Source: Xanthomonas vasicola
GTDB lineage: Bacteria > Pseudomonadota > Gammaproteobacteria > Xanthomonadales > Xanthomonadaceae
Reading direction: 5' to 3'
Assembly: GCF_000772705.2 (NCBI RefSeq)
Contig: NZ_JSBW02000008.1
Span: 1 to 41,214 of the forward strand
DNA: 41,214 nucleotides
Shown here: positions 16,103-24,440 of the stretch, piece by piece
Layout of the letters: each line of letters opens with the position of its first letter
Position numbering within the stretch: the first letter of the stretch is position 1
The notes under the pieces: generated by a model
What the model was told of the DNA's origin: nothing
Databases searched by the model: none
Seen by the model: the letters and a program-made list of their open reading frames with translations, nothing else
Program-made: the position numbers and the translations under genes

Positions 16103-18222
16103 CAACTCATCCTCGGGCCGCGCTGAGCTAGGTTCTGTTGCTCCGTTTCCTGGGCCAGCGCTTGTTGCTGGTTGAGCTGCTGGACCTGAGCGAAGCTCTC
16201 GGCGGCCGGACGCTGCGCGGCTTGCTCGGCCTCCACACGGACGTGGAAATGCGGGGCTTTGTCGCCGTGCGGCGAACTGACCGCGAAGATGCATGGCGTA
16301 TCGGCGCTGCCGCCGATGCGCACCGAATCCAGGGTCTTACACAGCGGATCGGCCTTGTATTCCTTCAGCAGGCTCGCGGCAATATTGTGGCTTTCCGCAA
16401 CGTTCCAACGGCCGTCGCCCTGCACCGTGCGCAGTATCGTGTCAAATGCGGCGTGGTCTGGGTGGTCGGCATCGCCAGGAGTCAGCATCGTCTGTTTCGG
16501 CGCTGCGGGCTTGACCCATGGATCTATCTTGCGTTCGATCTGCAAGTGCGGCGCGTCCGGGCTCCGGCTCAGATTGAGCCGCACCCACGTGGCGTTGATG
16601 TTCTCGGCCTCCGGGCCGATTTCCCTGCTGATATCCTGAGCGATCGACTTCAGCCCAGGTATCGTGTTCTTCGGATCCCAGTGACCCTGGGCGTCAATCG
16701 CCCGCTCAAGCCGCTTGGCTACGAATTGTTCCGGATCCCCGTGTTGCGCCGGCGCCATCCCCTTTGCCGAGGTCTTGATCTCGAAGAATTCTAGTTCGCC
16801 GCCGGGGTTGCGGCCGACTAAGTCGATGCCGTGGCCGGAGCGGTTTTTGATCGCGACGATGTCGCTATAGCCTTGCTTTACCAGTTCGTGGGTCTGGATG
16901 GCTTCGCCGATGTCGCCGAGCTGGCGCGTGGTGAGCCGGGTCAGGTCCACGCCCTGCGTGCTGTGGTCTAGCGCAGTCGGGAAGTCGATCCTGCCATCGA
17001 AGACATCCGGGTTGCGCTTGAGGATGGCGGTGAGTTCGCGCGGTGCCAGTTCGCCGCTGCGTAGCAGGCCTTCGACATTATCAGTGGCGCGGGCGGCGCG
17101 GACCAAGTCGTCCAGGTGGCCGTCCTGGCGCGCCTGGCCGACCAGCCCGCGCAGCAATTGCTGCGCGCCTTCGCCCGCCGCACCGCCGCGCTGCGCGGCC
17201 TGGTCGACTTCTTCCAGCGCTTCGGCGTAGGCGCCGGCGCGGCCGGGCAATGCCGCGCCCCGCTCGGGTGCGAGTTCGCCCGCGTCGCGCGCGCCGGTGC
17301 CGACGCGCTCGGCACGGGCGGCATCGGCCAGACCCTCGCTGGCTTCGCCGGCTGCGCGCGGGGCGATGTCCTCCATGATTCGCGCGGCCTTGCCGAGCTT
17401 GCCCAGTTTGCTGGCCGGGACCAACGTGGCCAGCATCTCCACCCCAGCCGCGCCGGCTGCGCTGCCGACATATTCGTGCTCGCGGCCTTCGCGTTGCGCC
17501 TGCGCCAGCCCCTGCTGCCACTGCTGCAGCGCCTGGGTGGCGGCGCTGCGGGCCTGGTCGATCGGCTTGTGCGGGTCGGCGACGACCTCGGCCGCATAAA
17601 TACGGACCATGCCGACCACCACATCGCGATAGTTCGGGTCGGTGACCAAGCGCGTGCCCATGCGCACCAGGTCGACGGTATCGCCGAGCGTGGACACGGC
17701 ATGTCCCGCCCCGCCAGTGACGAAGCCATAGCCTTGCTGCACATTGCCGACCAGATTGTTGCCGGCCTGCGCTTCGGCTCGCAGGCCGGGCAACACGCCA
17801 GGAGCGGCCGCCGTGTCGCGGGTGCTGCGTTGCGCGGCGGCCAAGCCGTCACTGACCTGGGTATCGGCCCAGCGCACTGCGGTGCGGGTACTGTCATAGG
17901 CCTGGCCGCCGACCTCGGCCGCCTGCTCGCCCAGCCGTTCGAGCCATCCGTCGCTGAGGTTGGCCTGGTCCAGCGCGTCGGCGAAACGCTGCCGTTCCTG
18001 CGGCGTATCCAGGCGCTGGTCGATGGCGGAAAAGAGCGTGGTGCGGTCGAAGGCGGTAAAACCCGGCGAGGCCGGCAGGGCGCGCACCAGTGCGGCCGCA
18101 TCTACGCTACCCAGACCTTGATGCTGCAGGATTAGGAGCTGCGCTTCGTAGGCCAGCGGATCGACGCGGCCCTGCGCGTCGGTCGCAGCCAACAGGGCAG
18201 CGATTTCGGTGGTGCTGGCCAT
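16102..18222 (-). CDS. Putative T4SS antibacterial effector with PD-(D/E)XK nuclease
   Basis: A 706-residue protein with three regions. The N-terminal ~280 residues are helical and Ala/Gln-rich, starting MASTTEIAALLAATDAQGRVD. The middle contains a nuclease-like core, GHGIDLVG...LEFFEIKTS, with D467 and E481-x-K483 in the D-(x)n-ExK arrangement. The last ~127 residues (about 580-706) match the pattern of the XVIPCD secretion domain of Xanthomonas T4SS effectors: DHPDHAAF, DGRWN, ESHNIAASLL, LDSVRIGG, and a Gln-rich tail QQLNQQQALAQETEQQNLAQ. It would be delivered by a VirB/VirD4 T4SS and attack DNA of rival bacteria; the following gene is its likely immunity protein. GGAG lies 8 nt before the ATG at 18222. 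Activity is inferred. Confidence 0.8.
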   Translation of the reverse strand: MASTTEIAALLAATDAQGRVDPLAYEAQLLILQHQGLGSVDAAALVRALPASPGFTAFDRTTLFSAIDQRLDTPQERQRFADALDQANLSDGWLERLGEQAAEVGGQAYDSTRTAVRWADTQVSDGLAAAQRSTRDTAAAPGVLPGLRAEAQAGNNLVGNVQQGYGFVTGGAGHAVSTLGDTVDLVRMGTRLVTDPNYRDVVVGMVRIYAAEVVADPHKPIDQARSAATQALQQWQQGLAQAQREGREHEYVGSAAGAAGVEMLATLVPASKLGKLGKAARIMEDIAPRAAGEASEGLADAARAERVGTGARDAGELAPERGAALPGRAGAYAEALEEVDQAAQRGGAAGEGAQQLLRGLVGQARQDGHLDDLVRAARATDNVEGLLRSGELAPRELTAILKRNPDVFDGRIDFPTALDHSTQGVDLTRLTTRQLGDIGEAIQTHELVKQGYSDIVAIKNRSGHGIDLVGRNPGGELEFFEIKTSAKGMAPAQHGDPEQFVAKRLERAIDAQGHWDPKNTIPGLKSIAQDISREIGPEAENINATWVRLNLSRSPDAPHLQIERKIDPWVKPAAPKQTMLTPGDADHPDHAAFDTILRTVQGDGRWNVAESHNIAASLLKEYKADPLCKTLDSVRIGGSADTPCIFAVSSPHGDKAPHFHVRVEAEQAAQRPAAESFAQVQQLNQQQALAQETEQQNLAQRGPRMS

Positions 18223-18462
18223 GTGGCTGTCTCCAAGCGTGTGAGCTTTGCTCCTTCGGCCACGGTTTTAGCGCGGCGGGGCCAGCCCTGCAAGTTCCAC
18301 TGTAGCGTCTGACCCAAGCAGCAGATCAAGACGGTCAATATCCTGCTAATAGCCCAAGGCTAGTGGCGCTGGGTGATGGGGACAAAATATGAGGAACAGG
18401 GCCTTGCGGGCGCATGTTCCTCATTGGGGGGACGAGAAAGTAGTGGTATGCCGGAAAGATGC

Positions 18463-18855
18463 TCACCAGCCGCTGTAGTTCACCAGCAGATCGGCGATGA
18501 CCTTGCGGCGTTCCAGGTCGAGACCGTCGAAATCCGACAGCCCGTGGAAGTGGCAGCGCTTGAGCATGGCACCGCCATCGCGCGCGTTGTAGAAGCTGAC
18601 CATGGCGGACAGGAACATGCGTTCCCCGCTGCTCAGGACGCCGAGGGCGTCGTTGATCCGCAGCACGTTGGGACGCAAATCCCATTTGCTCTTGGCCTGG
18701 TTCAGGCCTTCAGGGGTGCCCTCGCCGAACCACTCGGCGCCAGCGATCTCGACGCCACGCTTCCACGCCTCGAAGAAGGCTTGGGGCGCATCAGCGAAAT
18801 GCTGCACTTCCTGCATGATCTGACCGACGATTTCCAGAGGCAGATGTGGGTTCAT
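18463..18855 (-). CDS. ICE conserved hypothetical protein
   Basis: A 130-residue soluble protein beginning MNPHLPLEIVGQIMQEVQHF, with a helical core, a segment ALGVLSSGERMFLSAMVSFYN (about 70-90) and an ending LLVNYSGW. No motif of known activity. It follows the 70-residue gene at 18877-19089 by 21 nt, so the two are probably co-transcribed from the leader at copy C. The gap 18223-18462 between it and the effector gene holds nothing recognisable apart from the effector promoter region. Confidence 0.7.
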   Translation of the reverse strand: MNPHLPLEIVGQIMQEVQHFADAPQAFFEAWKRGVEIAGAEWFGEGTPEGLNQAKSKWDLRPNVLRINDALGVLSSGERMFLSAMVSFYNARDGGAMLKRCHFHGLSDFDGLDLERRKVIADLLVNYSGW

Positions 18856-18876
18856 GATGTGGCTCCTCTAGTTGGA

Positions 18877-19089
18877 TCAGGGATTGGCCAGCTGGGACCA
18901 GCCGCCACTTTCGAGGACACGTTGAGCCGCGGCGTAGCTGCGGAAGTACTCGCGAGATTCCCGCGAAACGGGTCCCTCGCTATTGCGTGTGCCGATGTAG
19001 TGGCCTGCGGCGCTCTGCAGGACTTCGAGCGGCAGTAACTTGCCGCAATAGATCAAAGCCAATTGGCTGAAAGAGGCTTGCTGGGACAT
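18877..19089 (-). CDS. Small ICE hypothetical protein
   Basis: A 70-residue protein (MSQQASFSQLALIYCGKLLP... ending WSQLANP), probably helical, with the charged stretch SRESREYFRSYAAAQRVLE. The start at 19089 has TAGGAG 8 nt upstream. A leader with copy C of the structured element and hairpins CCGCTAGCGG and TCCCGTTAGGGA precedes it. Function unknown. Confidence 0.68.
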   Translation of the reverse strand: MSQQASFSQLALIYCGKLLPLEVLQSAAGHYIGTRNSEGPVSRESREYFRSYAAAQRVLESGGWSQLANP

Positions 19090-19179
19090 GGATAGGCTCC
19101 TAGGAAAAGCGGGGCCCTGTCCCTAACGGGATGGAAGCTCCCGCTAGCGGTTAAAAAAAGCACCGGCATCACGAGGACG

Positions 19180-19300
19180 CGCGTCCGCAGACTCGATGCG
19201 ATGGCGGACTGGCGGGTAGCGCGGAGAAACTCCGCGGCAGCCTGGAAACCCTGGCTGCTGGCATGGTGCTGACGGATCAGCGACACATGCGGGCAGCTTG
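19180..19300 (-). ncRNA. Structured leader RNA, copy C
   Basis: Minus-strand P1 is GCATGT + CGCTGA-TCCG-TCAGC + CCATGCCAG. P2 is CAGCC/GGCTG with loop AGGGTTTCCA. P3 is a perfect CGCGGAG-TTT-CTCCGCG followed by CTACCCGCCAGTCCG. A CGCA/TGCG helix follows. The first ATG after it is the 18877-19089 gene. Confidence 0.65.
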
Positions 19301-19365
19301 ATGTGCGAGGCGAGCCACGTCAGCCGAGAATCGGAACCCGGCACAGCCCCGATTGGCGAAAGTGG

Positions 19366-19398
19366 AAAAAAAGAAAGCCCCGCAACACGTGCGGGGCT
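19366..19398 (-). terminator. Intrinsic terminator below leader copy E
   Basis: Minus-strand AGCCCCGCA-CGTGT-TGCGGGGCT, 9 bp, followed by TTCTTTTTTT. It is about 40 nt downstream of leader copy E, with no gene in between, and upstream of leader copy C. Confidence 0.95.
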
Positions 19399-19419
19399 GT
19401 CAGGACGGTGCGTGATGCT

Positions 19420-19530
19420 GGATCGCCGGAGGGATGCGGATGCAGATACGAACTGGCGGGTGGCATGGGTGCAACCCACGGCAGCCTCGACATCCTGGCG
19501 GCTGCCGACATGTCGGCAATACAGGAACGA
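19420..19530 (-). ncRNA. Structured leader RNA, copy E (no gene of its own)
   Basis: Minus-strand P1 is TGCCGACA-TGTCGGCA. P2 is GGCAGCC/GGCTGCC with loop ending GTCGA. P3 is GTGGGT-TGC-ACCCAT followed by CCACCCGCCAGTTCG, which parallels CTACCCGCCAGTCCG of copy C. It is followed by a strong terminator, not a coding region, so it may act as a free small RNA or be the leader of a lost gene. Confidence 0.65.
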
Positions 19531-19633
19531 GAATGGCGCGGCCCGTTGGCGGCGTCGTGCATCAATCCGAAGCGATCGATCCCATCTTGTGCAAGCACTG
19601 CACCAGCCGCTGGCCTAGCCAGGCGACGCACGG

Positions 19634-21100
19634 CTAGGCCATGGAGTTGCCGATTGCCTTGTAGCGCGGCGCGTCCGCAGCCGGCTTACCGCGATACGGA
19701 ACCAGCGTGTAGTCGTCGGGCATGCCTTGCAGACGTTCGCATTCCACGGGCATCAACCGCCGTACCCGCCACTGCGACCAGTCCCTTGGAATGGGGTCAT
19801 TCCAGTCATAGCGGAAATGCGCCTCGTGGTCAGGCGCCAGCACATGCCCATTGGCCCCGCTGCCCAGTTCAGCAGCCAGACCGTTCTGACGATCATGCAG
19901 GGCAACGCAGGCGATCATTGGCACGCCATACCCCGGCTTGCCGTTGGACAGCACGGTGCAAGCCACCTGTCCGTGGCCCGACTCGAAGCGCACCTCGCAG
20001 CGGTGGTTCTGCGCGAAGGCGATAGCAGGCACGACACCTGCGTTCGCATGGCTGCTGCGATGCCCGCCTGCACGCAGCGTCGGCGTCAGATCCATCGTGG
20101 CATCCGCGCCGCTGCCCTGGGCGGTGAAAGCGATGATCGGCACACCTTTGCCCGTACCGTCCTCGCTGCTGCCCTTGCCGCCGTTGGCGGTGTCGAGGGT
20201 GTGGGTGATGCTGCCGGCGACCGACTGCACCATGAACGTCTCCGTGCGGATGTCATGCTTGGGGCCAGCCGCCATTAGGCATGCGGCCACATCGACAGGG
20301 CCGATGCCTCCACTGAATCCGAACGTCGTCTTGACCTCACCGTAGGACGGTTTCAGTCCTGCGTAGCCGCCTGATGCTTCAGCGCTTGGTCCAGCAGCAC
20401 GGGCAGCTTCTTGCCACGGCGCGCTGCCCGCAGAAGAATCCCCGCGCAGGCCCGTGCGCTCAAAAAGTACTTCGGCGGGATCGAAACCATCTCCACCACT
20501 TGCCACAAGAAACACACGCTTGCGGCGTTGGGCGACGCCGAAATATTGAGCGTCGAGCACGCGCCAGGCGATGCGGCGCCTGGGGCCAGACACGTAACCT
20601 GCGTGCGCCCATTTTTCCCCTGGCGGTTGGAGCGCACGGCTTTCTCCGGCCAATGCGCCCAGGAAATTCCCGAGGGCGTTGCTGCGGTCGCTGAGGACGC
20701 CCGGGACGTTTTCCCAGACAAGGGTGGCCGGCGAGCGGTCATTTTGGTGACGGGCTTGGTCGATGGCATTGGCTAACTCCACATAGGCAAGGGTCAAGGC
20801 TCCGCGTGGGTCATCCAGTCCCCGGCGCGCGCCGGCCACGCTGAACGACTGGCATGGCGTGCCGCCGACCAGGATGTCGGGGGCCGGCACGGTGCCGGCG
20901 TGAACCTGGCGGGCGATCATGGTCATGTCGCCCAGGTTGGGCACGTGCGGGTAGTGGTGGGCGAGCACGGCGCTCGGGAACGGTTCGATCTCGGCGAACC
21001 ACGCGGCCTCAATGCCGAGCGGTTGCCACGCGAGGCTCACGGCCTCGATGCCGCTGCACACGCTGCCGTAAAGCAGCGGCGCGCAAGGTTGAGGGTGCAT
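19634..21100 (-). CDS. dcm: DNA (cytosine-5) methyltransferase, C-terminally truncated
   Basis: A 488-residue C5-cytosine DNA methyltransferase. Motif I is GSVCSGIEA (residues 12-20). The catalytic PCQ motif is at 82-84 (C83), ENV at 130-132 and QRRKRVF near 205. A long target-recognition region precedes the final motifs (RRLMPVECERLQGMPDDY, then RYKAIGNSMA). Translation stops at TAG 19634-19636 within motif X, where relatives continue GNSMAVP. The frame downstream of this stop stays open for 24 more family-like codons (PCVAWLGQRLVQCL..., to TGA 19562-19564), so the stop looks like a nonsense mutation. The ATG at 21100 has AGGAG upstream. A solitary ICE methyltransferase of this kind would protect the element from restriction. 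Confidence 0.88.
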   Translation of the reverse strand: MHPQPCAPLLYGSVCSGIEAVSLAWQPLGIEAAWFAEIEPFPSAVLAHHYPHVPNLGDMTMIARQVHAGTVPAPDILVGGTPCQSFSVAGARRGLDDPRGALTLAYVELANAIDQARHQNDRSPATLVWENVPGVLSDRSNALGNFLGALAGESRALQPPGEKWAHAGYVSGPRRRIAWRVLDAQYFGVAQRRKRVFLVASGGDGFDPAEVLFERTGLRGDSSAGSAPWQEAARAAGPSAEASGGYAGLKPSYGEVKTTFGFSGGIGPVDVAACLMAAGPKHDIRTETFMVQSVAGSITHTLDTANGGKGSSEDGTGKGVPIIAFTAQGSGADATMDLTPTLRAGGHRSSHANAGVVPAIAFAQNHRCEVRFESGHGQVACTVLSNGKPGYGVPMIACVALHDRQNGLAAELGSGANGHVLAPDHEAHFRYDWNDPIPRDWSQWRVRRLMPVECERLQGMPDDYTLVPYRGKPAADAPRYKAIGNSMA

Positions 21101-21634
21101 ATCAGCTCTCCTGTTCGTATGACCCAGGCCAATGGCCGGGCCGGGACGTTGATGGGCAGGAGAAAGGCGCCGAAGGCCGGAGGGCCTTCGGCTCGGGAGG
21201 AAAGAAGAAGCCACCCGTGGGCTGATTGGCAGTCCCGGTCGTCGGAAGAACCGTCTGCTGTCAGCAAGCACACCCGGCCCATGTCGTGGCTGGGGCCGGC
21301 ATCGTCTGGCGCACATCCGCGCACAAAGGGAGCCCGTTTTTGCGCCGGCGGGCACCGGCACTGAATACCGCTGACCGAAAGGGGTCTCCCGATGGCTTGC
21401 GTGGGCGAGCAAGCCATCGGGGGACCCTTCGCGATAGGCGGAAGAAAAGCAGATCAGCAGAACGCAAGTGACGCCATTCGTGGAGAAGTCACCTTCAGGT
21501 CCCGCGGCCGGGGACGGCTGAGCGGGACGCGCACACGGATCAAGAAGGTGTTGTGCGCTGGGCGTCCAGCAGGGCGTGCGGGACACGAGTCGCGCCGCCG
21601 AAGGTGAGCACGGCTCACGGGGGGACGGGGTCGA
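21101..21634 (-). promoter_or_regulatory. Long non-coding leader between topB and dcm
   Basis: About 530 bases without a convincing gene. Two strong inverted repeats stand out: 21169-21192 (GCCGAAGGCC/GGCCTTCGGC, 10 bp perfect, then GCCTTTCT on the minus strand) and 21376-21431 (see separate entry). A weaker CATG...GCTTGCTGACAGCAG stretch near 21250-21280 recalls the P1 element of the leader family but is not a clear copy. Confidence 0.6.
21376..21431. repeat. 19 bp-arm inverted repeat
   Basis: GGGTCTCCCGATGGCTTGC (21382-21400) and GCAAGCCATCGGGGGACCC (21409-21427) are complementary with one T/G wobble around the 8 nt loop GTGGGCGA. Flanking CGAAA/TTCG extends the pairing. No T-run follows on either strand. 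Confidence 0.85.
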
Positions 21635-23647
21635 TCAGGAGTCTTTTCGGCCGCCACGGCGCGAGCGTGAGGCTACGCGCTTGGACGTGCCTGACTCGAC
21701 CGGCAGCGTGCCTTTGCAGTCTGGATAGCGACTGCACGACCAGAACGGGCCGCTTTTGCCACTGCGCTGGCGCGTGGGTGCGCCGCACTGCGGGCAAACC
21801 GGCCCATGGGGAACCTTGATTGACAGGGACGCGCTGGCGTACTGCGTGATCAACTGCGAAATCCATGCGGCCTGCTTGCCGATGAACACGTCCAGCGTGA
21901 GTTGTCCCGCTTCGATCATGTCTAGCGCTTGTTCCCATACGGCGCTGGTCCCGGGGTCGGCAATCGCTGCGGGCACGGCGTCGATGAGGGTGAATGCCGC
22001 ATCCGAGGCGCGAATCGCGCGCCCCTTCTTCATGAGATAGCCGCGTGCGATCAGGCCGCTGATGATGTTAGCCCGTGTCGCTTCGGTGCCGATGCCGACC
22101 GTATCCTTGAGCTTCTGTTTCAAGCGCGGATCCGAGACCAGCTTGGCGACGCCTTTCATGGACTTGACCAATTCGCCCTGCGTGTAGGGTCGAGATGGCT
22201 GTGTCTTGAGCGCCTTCAGATCGACATCTGCTACCTGGCATGACACGCCCTCGCGTAGCGCGGGCAGCACCTGGCTGCGCGCCGCGGTGTCGCTATCCTC
22301 CTCGGGTTGCGGTTCGGCCAACACCAGGCGCCAGCCCTTGACGACCACCTGCTTTCCTGTGGCCGTCAGCGTCTGCTGGCCGCAAGAGAGGTTCGCCACT
22401 GTGCGATCGAACTCGTGGTGAGGAAGGAACTGCGCGAGGTAGTGCGCCCGGATGAGCTTGTACACCGCCAGTTCCTTCTCGCTCATGGCCGAGAGGTTCG
22501 CCGGTTCGAGCGTCGGGATGATGCCGTGGTGCGCGGACACCTTCGCGTCGTTCCAAGCGCGTGATCGTTGTGTGCGGTCGAGTTGGTCAATGATCGGGCG
22601 CAGCGAGAAATCGGTCTTGAGCAGGCTGTCGAGGACTATGGGGACTTCGGCAAACATGCTCTCCGGCAGGTAGCCGGAATCCGAACGCGGATAGGTCGTG
22701 GCCTTGTGCGTTTCGTACAGGGCCTGAGCGATGTCCAAGGTTTCCTGCACATCCAGCCCAAGCTGCTTGGAACACAACTCCTGCAAGGTGCCCAGGTCGA
22801 ACGGCAGCGGCGGGCCTTCACGCACGCGCTCGGTTTCGACCGAGACAACCTGGGCACTGCCGGTGGCGCGGATCTGCTGCGCCGCCTGCTGTGCCACCGG
22901 CTGCTGCAGGCAGCGGCTCGAGTCGTCGGTGCAGGTGTCGGGCGAAACCCACTGCGCGGTGAAGGCTTGGCCGCTTGTGGTCAGGTACACGTCGATGGCC
23001 CAGTACGGCACGGACACGAAGGCCGCGATCTCGCGGTCGCGGTCCACGACCAGCTTGAGCGTCGGGGTCTGGACGCGACCGACCGACAGCACTCCGTCGT
23101 AGCCGGCTTGCCGACCCAGCACCGTGAACAACCGACTGAGGTTCATGCCCACAAGCCAGTCCGCACGCGAGCGCGCTAGTGCCGAGTAGTACATCGGCAG
23201 CGTCTCGGCCGATGGCCGGAGCTTGCCTAGCGCGGCGCGAATGGACGCATCGTTGAGTGCCGACAGCCACAGCCGCTCGATGGGGCCGCGGTAGCCGCAC
23301 AGGTCAATGATCTCGCGGGCGATCAGTTCGCCTTCGCGGTCGGCATCGGTGGCGATGACAAGCTGTGTTGCCTTCGCCAGTAGCGCCTTGACGACCTTGA
23401 ATTGCGTGGCGGTTTTCGGTTTGACCTCGACCTGCCAACGCTGGGGAATGATGGGCAACTGCTCAATGGACCAGCGCTTTAGCTGTTCGTCGTAGGCTTC
23501 GGGTGCCGCCGCCTCTACGAGATGGCCGATGCACCAGGTGACGGTGACGCCGGAACCGTTGAGGCAGCCTTCACCGCGTTGCGTGGCGCCGAGAATCCGG
23601 CCAATGTCTTTGCCCTGGGAAGGCTTCTCGCACAAGAACAGCCGCAT
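21635..23647 (-). CDS. topB: DNA topoisomerase III
   Basis: A 670-residue type IA topoisomerase that passes single DNA strands, here as part of the ICE replication/transfer set. The Toprim domain has E7 (LFLCEKPS) and the acidic triad in TDADREGE (D101, D103, E105). The catalytic tyrosine is Y319 in ATTYPRSDSGY. A C-terminal zinc-finger is visible as CPQCGAPTRQ...FWSCSRYPDC, followed by a basic tail. Length and layout match ICE-borne TopB of the PFGI-1 class. The promoter region upstream (23648-23926) carries a copy of the 19 bp palindrome. Confidence 0.95.
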   Translation of the reverse strand: MRLFLCEKPSQGKDIGRILGATQRGEGCLNGSGVTVTWCIGHLVEAAAPEAYDEQLKRWSIEQLPIIPQRWQVEVKPKTATQFKVVKALLAKATQLVIATDADREGELIAREIIDLCGYRGPIERLWLSALNDASIRAALGKLRPSAETLPMYYSALARSRADWLVGMNLSRLFTVLGRQAGYDGVLSVGRVQTPTLKLVVDRDREIAAFVSVPYWAIDVYLTTSGQAFTAQWVSPDTCTDDSSRCLQQPVAQQAAQQIRATGSAQVVSVETERVREGPPLPFDLGTLQELCSKQLGLDVQETLDIAQALYETHKATTYPRSDSGYLPESMFAEVPIVLDSLLKTDFSLRPIIDQLDRTQRSRAWNDAKVSAHHGIIPTLEPANLSAMSEKELAVYKLIRAHYLAQFLPHHEFDRTVANLSCGQQTLTATGKQVVVKGWRLVLAEPQPEEDSDTAARSQVLPALREGVSCQVADVDLKALKTQPSRPYTQGELVKSMKGVAKLVSDPRLKQKLKDTVGIGTEATRANIISGLIARGYLMKKGRAIRASDAAFTLIDAVPAAIADPGTSAVWEQALDMIEAGQLTLDVFIGKQAAWISQLITQYASASLSIKVPHGPVCPQCGAPTRQRSGKSGPFWSCSRYPDCKGTLPVESGTSKRVASRSRRGGRKDS

Positions 23648-23853
23648 GTCCGTCCACCCGATTTCCGTGGTTCATTGAGTTGCTGGAATCGAGGATGCCG
23701 AGCGCTACCAAGAGCAGCAGCAAACAAGCCGCATGCGGTGGCGACCACTTTCACGGGATGGAATGGCTTGGGTGGGGATCGAGTGTGGGTGCAGATGTGG
23801 CGGCCGGGAGCTGCGATTGGCGAGAGCGCGTGGAAGTCGGTGGACTTCGATGG

Positions 23854-23874
23854 AGCTATCCCCTGGGGATAGCT
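23854..23874. promoter_or_regulatory. Palindromic operator candidate, site 1 (before topB)
   Basis: GCTATCCCC-T-GGGGATAGC, a perfect palindrome around a central T, extended by one A/T pair. It lies 207 nt upstream of topB and just after the ssb stop. Two further copies occur near 25850 and 25990. Confidence 0.8.
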
Positions 23875-23926
23875 TGCGGGTGAATGGAAGGCGGCGAAGA
23901 ACTGCACCGCCGCCCTCCATGCTGGT

Positions 23927-24367
23927 TCACTTCCTGCGCTTCGCGTCTTTCGGTGGAGTCGATTCCTGGACGGCTTGGGGCTTCGGCTCTGCCTCCTGCG
24001 GCTTCGGACTGAGGGCCACGGATTCGATGCGGTAGGGCAGGATGCCGACGCTGCGTGCGTTGATCTGCCAGGTCTCGCGTGGCTGATCCTCGTTGTCCGT
24101 CCACGGTTCACGCTCCATGCGGCCGATGACGAGCACGCGCATGCCTTTCTGGTAAAGATCCTTCCAGTGCTCGGCATCGCGGTGCCAGAGTTCGACGGGC
24201 GCCCAAAAGCCTCCGCGATCCTCGAACTCGCCATCTTTTCTTGGAATGGGGTTGTCGAAGTAAACGTTCAGGCGCAGCAGCCGGCGCGGTTCATCGTTTC
24301 CGTTGGGAAATTCGCGGTACTCGGGTGGCGAGCCGACGTTGCCTTCGCCCCAAAAATGCGTGCTCAT
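23927..24367 (-). CDS. ssb: Single-stranded DNA-binding protein of ICE
   Basis: A 146-residue ICE-type SSB, distinct from chromosomal SSB. The N-terminus starts MSTHFWGEGNVGSPPEYREF. An OB-fold core contains LRLNVYFDNPIPR and FWAPVELWHRDAEHWKDL, then KGMRVLVIGRMEREPW and the strand RETWQINARSVGILPYRI typical of SSBs. The tail is Pro/Lys-rich (KPQEAEPKPQ, DAKRRK) and lacks the acidic DDIPF end. It would coat single-stranded ICE DNA during conjugative replication. It lies between DUF3158 and topB, the standard position. Confidence 0.9.
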   Translation of the reverse strand: MSTHFWGEGNVGSPPEYREFPNGNDEPRRLLRLNVYFDNPIPRKDGEFEDRGGFWAPVELWHRDAEHWKDLYQKGMRVLVIGRMEREPWTDNEDQPRETWQINARSVGILPYRIESVALSPKPQEAEPKPQAVQESTPPKDAKRRK

Positions 24368-24440
24368 GATGCAATCTCCGTGGTGGTTGAAATACCCGTG
24401 CCTCATCGGCCCCGGGCGCGTGTGGGGATGCCCGGCGCAA

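Noticed and set aside
17116..18135. A 339-codon plus-strand frame
   Set aside because: Antisense to the Ala-rich part of the effector gene; low-complexity translation and no ribosome site.
21230..21290. A further copy of the structured leader upstream of dcm
   Set aside because: A CATG box and GCTTGCTGACAGCAG are present, but P2 and P3 cannot be drawn, so it is not counted in the family.
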